A DNA stretch of 7,112 nucleotides from Candidatus Arcticimaribacter sp. (GTDB lineage Bacteria > Bacteroidota > Bacteroidia > Flavobacteriales > Flavobacteriaceae): NCBI GenBank assembly GCA_011526335.1, contig WTJB01000309.1:1-7112 (forward strand), given 5' to 3'. The translations under genes were made by a program, and so were the position numbers. Of this stretch, positions 6,835-7,112 are shown in pieces. The notes below the pieces were generated by a model. That model worked only from the letters and a program-made list of their open reading frames with translations, was not told the origin of the DNA and ran no database searches. Position 1 is the first letter of the stretch, and each line of letters begins with the position of its first letter.

Positions 6835-7112
6835 ATGAACTATTGCTTTTTAAGAGCTAGTTTATTTGTCTTTATTGCTGGCGCTGCACAGGACCGCTTT
6901 TATCCTCCTCAGGTTGACGAGAATATTTTTATTATTGACGGTCAGTTAAATGAAGCCGCATGGACAAAAGCTACCGCTGTTCCTTTTGATATTGAGTTTA
7001 GTCCTGCCAATAACGAACCGGCAAAACGTGCCACCACAGCCTATATTGCGTATAGCTCCACACACCTTTTTGTGGGGATTTATGCCAAACACGATCTTAA
7101 AGCTATTCGCGC
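6835..7112 (+). CDS. Secreted protein with N-terminal CBM9-like domain, probably DUF5916 family (3' partial)
   Basis: The frame is open from ATG 6835 to the window end, giving 92 codons plus two bases. Residues 1-19 form a signal peptide (NYCFLR, hydrophobic ASLFVFIAGAA, cleavage before or after Gln19). Then comes IDGQLNEAAWTKA, the hallmark 'DGxLDExxW' strand of CBM9-like domains. TTAYIAYSSTHLFVGIYA follows, the usual paired strands of that fold (compare the family's 'v.i.YD...LYvgf.a.D'). In Bacteroidota such N-termini usually belong to long proteins ending in a DUF5916 domain, predicted to act at the cell envelope; that part lies outside the window. An in-frame ATG at 6796 would add 13 residues and lengthen the signal-peptide n-region; I prefer 6835 for its compact signal peptide, but the choice is open. 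GC is about 43% by hand count against about 35% in sampled lines of the preceding gene. Confidence 0.8.
   Translation, partial: MNYCFLRASLFVFIAGAAQDRFYPPQVDENIFIIDGQLNEAAWTKATAVPFDIEFSPANNEPAKRATTAYIAYSSTHLFVGIYAKHDLKAIR

Overview
The window looks like Bacteroidota chromosome, most likely a flavobacterium-like organism. The DNA is AT-rich (about 35% GC in the two 60-base lines I counted). Starts lack a clear Shine-Dalgarno sequence. Signal peptides end directly before Gln. The gene set (Asp-box 'BNR' protein of about 1000 aa, DUF885-like secreted protein, CBM9/DUF5916-type secreted protein) is typical of that phylum. This assignment is inference from style and families, not from a marker gene.

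Layout. (1) 2-175, +: the last 57 codons of an integral membrane protein, probably a transporter. (2) 177-1625, +: an unusual fusion of an aldo/keto reductase (complete catalytic tetrad) with a C-terminal RidA/YjgF domain, starting one base after the preceding stop. (3) 1622-4672, -: a secreted protein with eleven Asp-box repeats. It converges on the fusion gene, and the two stop codons share the palindrome CTAG. (4) 4673-4766: a short divergent promoter region with an imperfect dyad. (5) 4767-6437, +: a secreted DUF885-like protein in which the usual His-Glu metal site appears to be lost. (6) 6438-6834: about 400 bases without an intact gene. I read part of it as a frameshifted relic of an IS30-family transposase C-terminus. 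(7) 6835-7112, +: the start of a secreted protein with an N-terminal CBM9-like domain, cut by the window edge and not previously delimited because it has no stop inside the window. It has visibly higher GC (about 43% by hand count).

How they may work together. The membrane protein and the reductase-RidA fusion are almost certainly one transcription unit, suggesting uptake of a small metabolite followed by cytoplasmic reduction or imine/enamine handling. The divergent pair in the middle encodes two exported proteins and may share regulatory DNA. Nothing links them biochemically beyond this arrangement. The last gene lies beyond a decayed insertion sequence and may belong to a different ancestral neighbourhood. 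I see no CRISPR array, tRNA, rRNA, phage gene or defence system. The most novel items are the fusion enzyme with a Lys in the RidA active-site Arg position, the apparently metal-site-deficient DUF885 homologue, and the IS30 relic.
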